Assembly (NCBI GenBank): GCA_964432485.1
Contig: CAYSNP010000057.1
Location: 1 to 7,970 of the forward strand
DNA: 7,970 bases
Source: CAYSNP01 sp964432485
GTDB taxonomy: Bacteria > Bacillota > Clostridia > Christensenellales > DTU072
Reading direction: 5' to 3'
A program made the translations under genes and the position numbers. Position 1 is the first letter of the stretch, and every line of letters begins with the position of its first letter. Shown here piece after piece: positions 6,984 to 7,970 of this stretch. Under the pieces are notes generated by a model. The model searched no databases, was not told where the DNA came from, and saw nothing but the letters and a program-made list of their open reading frames with translations.

Positions 6984-7812
6984 TATTGGAAGCAATTCTG
7001 TCAGACTGCTATACAAGGGCAAAAAGCAAGTGCGCACTACAGCCTTAGCAAAAGGGCTGGCTTTGAGCGGGACGCTTAGCTCTGCCGCCATTGAAGACAC
7101 AATAGCGGCAATAGTACAGCTATATGATATTGCTTGCAATAGCGGTGCGGAGCAAATTTATGTATTTGCTACAGAGGCAGTCAGAGTTGCGCAAAATGCC
7201 GCTGAGTTTATAAATCGGCTAAAGGATTTTGGCATTAGCATTGAGATTCTAACTGCCGAACAGGAAGCCAAAACAGGGTTTTTGGGAGCCTATACTAAAG
7301 ATACTCAGGCAATATTAGATATTGGCGGCGCTAGCAGCGAACTGGCTTGCGGAGATAGCAAAGGGCTATTATATTGGCATTCGCTTGCCATAGGAGCGCA
7401 AAAGCTGGCTGATACCTTTAGCGGAAATATTAGAGAGCTATCTTTTTATATTAAAGAGCGAATTGCAGAATACGGGAAAGTGCCCGCCTTCGATTCTCTG
7501 GTAGCTATTGGGGGCACAGCCACTACAATAGTAGCTATTAAAGAAGCGTTAGAGCCTTATGATACCAATGTTGTGCAAGGGTACATATTACAAGCTAAAG
7601 ATATTTTGCTTATTGCAAAGGAAATATTTGCCATGCCCTTGCCGGCTCGCTATAATATTAAAGGATTGCCTGCAAAAAAAGTCACCGTTATAGCGCCAGG
7701 TGCGTTGTTGCTGTACCATATAATGGAATATTTGGGAGCAGAAAGCTGTACTGTTAGCGAAAATGACAATATGGAAGGCTATTTGCTGTTAAAATCTCAA
7801 GGAAAAATATAA
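6967..7812 (+). CDS. Short Ppx/GppA-family phosphatase
   Basis: This 281-residue member of the ASKHA-fold Ppx/GppA family hydrolyses, in known relatives, polyphosphate or the gamma phosphate of pppGpp. Residues 4-15 (VIDIGSNSVRLL) form the phosphate-1 motif. TAEQEAKTGFLG (96-107) holds the acidic active-site region, and AILDIGGASSEL (115-126) is phosphate 2. VAIGGTATTI (179-188) and IAPGALLLY (242-250) complete the nucleotide-binding fold. It lacks the C-terminal HD-like extension of long Ppx proteins, as is common for short forms of about 300 residues. The ATG lies inside sigH, overlapping it by 17 nt. Only a weak GAGG about 12 nt upstream is seen, so translation may depend on coupling. gltX follows after 15 nt. 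Whether it acts on polyphosphate or on pppGpp cannot be told from the sequence, so no symbol is assigned. Confidence 0.88.
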   Translation: MKAVIDIGSNSVRLLYKGKKQVRTTALAKGLALSGTLSSAAIEDTIAAIVQLYDIACNSGAEQIYVFATEAVRVAQNAAEFINRLKDFGISIEILTAEQEAKTGFLGAYTKDTQAILDIGGASSELACGDSKGLLYWHSLAIGAQKLADTFSGNIRELSFYIKERIAEYGKVPAFDSLVAIGGTATTIVAIKEALEPYDTNVVQGYILQAKDILLIAKEIFAMPLPARYNIKGLPAKKVTVIAPGALLLYHIMEYLGAESCTVSENDNMEGYLLLKSQGKI

Positions 7813-7816
7813 AAAT

Positions 7817-7822
7817 AAGGAG
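7817..7822 (+). promoter_or_regulatory. Ribosome binding site of gltX
   Basis: AAGGAG, 5 nt before the ATG at 7828, is a strong consensus site, in contrast with the weak or absent sites at ppx and mrnC. It suggests gltX can be translated well independently of coupling. Confidence 0.85.
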
Positions 7823-7827
7823 TTATT

Positions 7828-7970
7828 ATGCAGATAAGAACAAGATTTGCACCTAGCCCCACAGGATTTATGCATATTGGCAATTTAAGAACTGCACTTT
7901 ATGCTTATCTTTTTGCCCGCAAAAACAATGGCTCTTTTATTATAAGGATTGAAGATACCGACCAAGAAAG
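7828..7970 (+). CDS. gltX: Glutamyl-tRNA synthetase, N-terminal fragment
   Basis: Only the first 47 codons are present; the window ends inside codon 48. The visible residues contain RFAPSPTGFMHIGNLRTALY, the class I aminoacyl-tRNA synthetase N terminus with the HIGH-like signature HIGN that binds ATP, followed by IRIEDTD, typical of GltX. The enzyme attaches glutamate to tRNA-Glu and, in many Bacillota, to tRNA-Gln before amidation. The Shine-Dalgarno AAGGAG (7817-7822) lies 5 nt before the ATG. It is 15 nt downstream of the ppx gene, so it is read as the operon's next gene. A glutaminyl-tRNA synthetase is the alternative, but the PSPTGFMHIGN form fits GltX better. Confidence 0.93.
   Translation, partial: MQIRTRFAPSPTGFMHIGNLRTALYAYLFARKNNGSFIIRIEDTDQE

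Overview
The window looks like a piece of a low-GC Bacillota chromosome, probably clostridial in the broad sense. This rests on AT-rich DNA, AGGAGG-type ribosome binding sites, a sigma-A-consensus promoter, a type II signal peptide, and an mrnC-rlmB-sigH core of the kind known from Bacilli and Clostridia. No mobile element, CRISPR array, tRNA or rRNA is visible. Genus and species cannot be named from this sequence.

There are two divergent transcription units around an intergenic region at 4973-5162. Leftward (minus strand), an exact sigma-A-type promoter (TTGACA, 17 bp, TATAAT) drives a three-gene unit. It encodes a 1013-residue secreted lipoprotein with Ig-like beta-rich modules and a transglutaminase-like Cys-His-Asp domain, then a DUF4380 / galactose-mutarotase-like protein, then a PIG-L (LmbE-like) zinc-dependent deacetylase. 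The last two genes are joined by a TAATG stop-start overlap. The gene content suggests extracellular peptide/protein handling plus sugar or amino-sugar chemistry, but no substrate can be deduced.

Rightward (plus strand), an extended -10 promoter precedes a tightly packed housekeeping operon: mrnC (Mini-RNase III, 23S rRNA maturation), rlmB (23S rRNA 2'-O-ribose methyltransferase), a SigH-like sigma factor, a short Ppx/GppA phosphatase, and the start of gltX (glutamyl-tRNA synthetase), cut by the window edge. Overlaps of 4 and 17 nt and gaps of 10 and 15 nt imply co-transcription. The operon joins ribosome maturation, tRNA charging, an alternative sigma factor and a probable (p)ppGpp/polyphosphate enzyme, a plausible growth and stress module.

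The first 227 bases are AT-rich and hold no convincing gene. Nothing in the window amounts to a clearly new system. The points most worth following are the lipoprotein/DUF4380/PIG-L cluster, the sigH-ppx overlap in a rearranged mrnC-rlmB-sigH neighbourhood, and the uncertain mrnC start.
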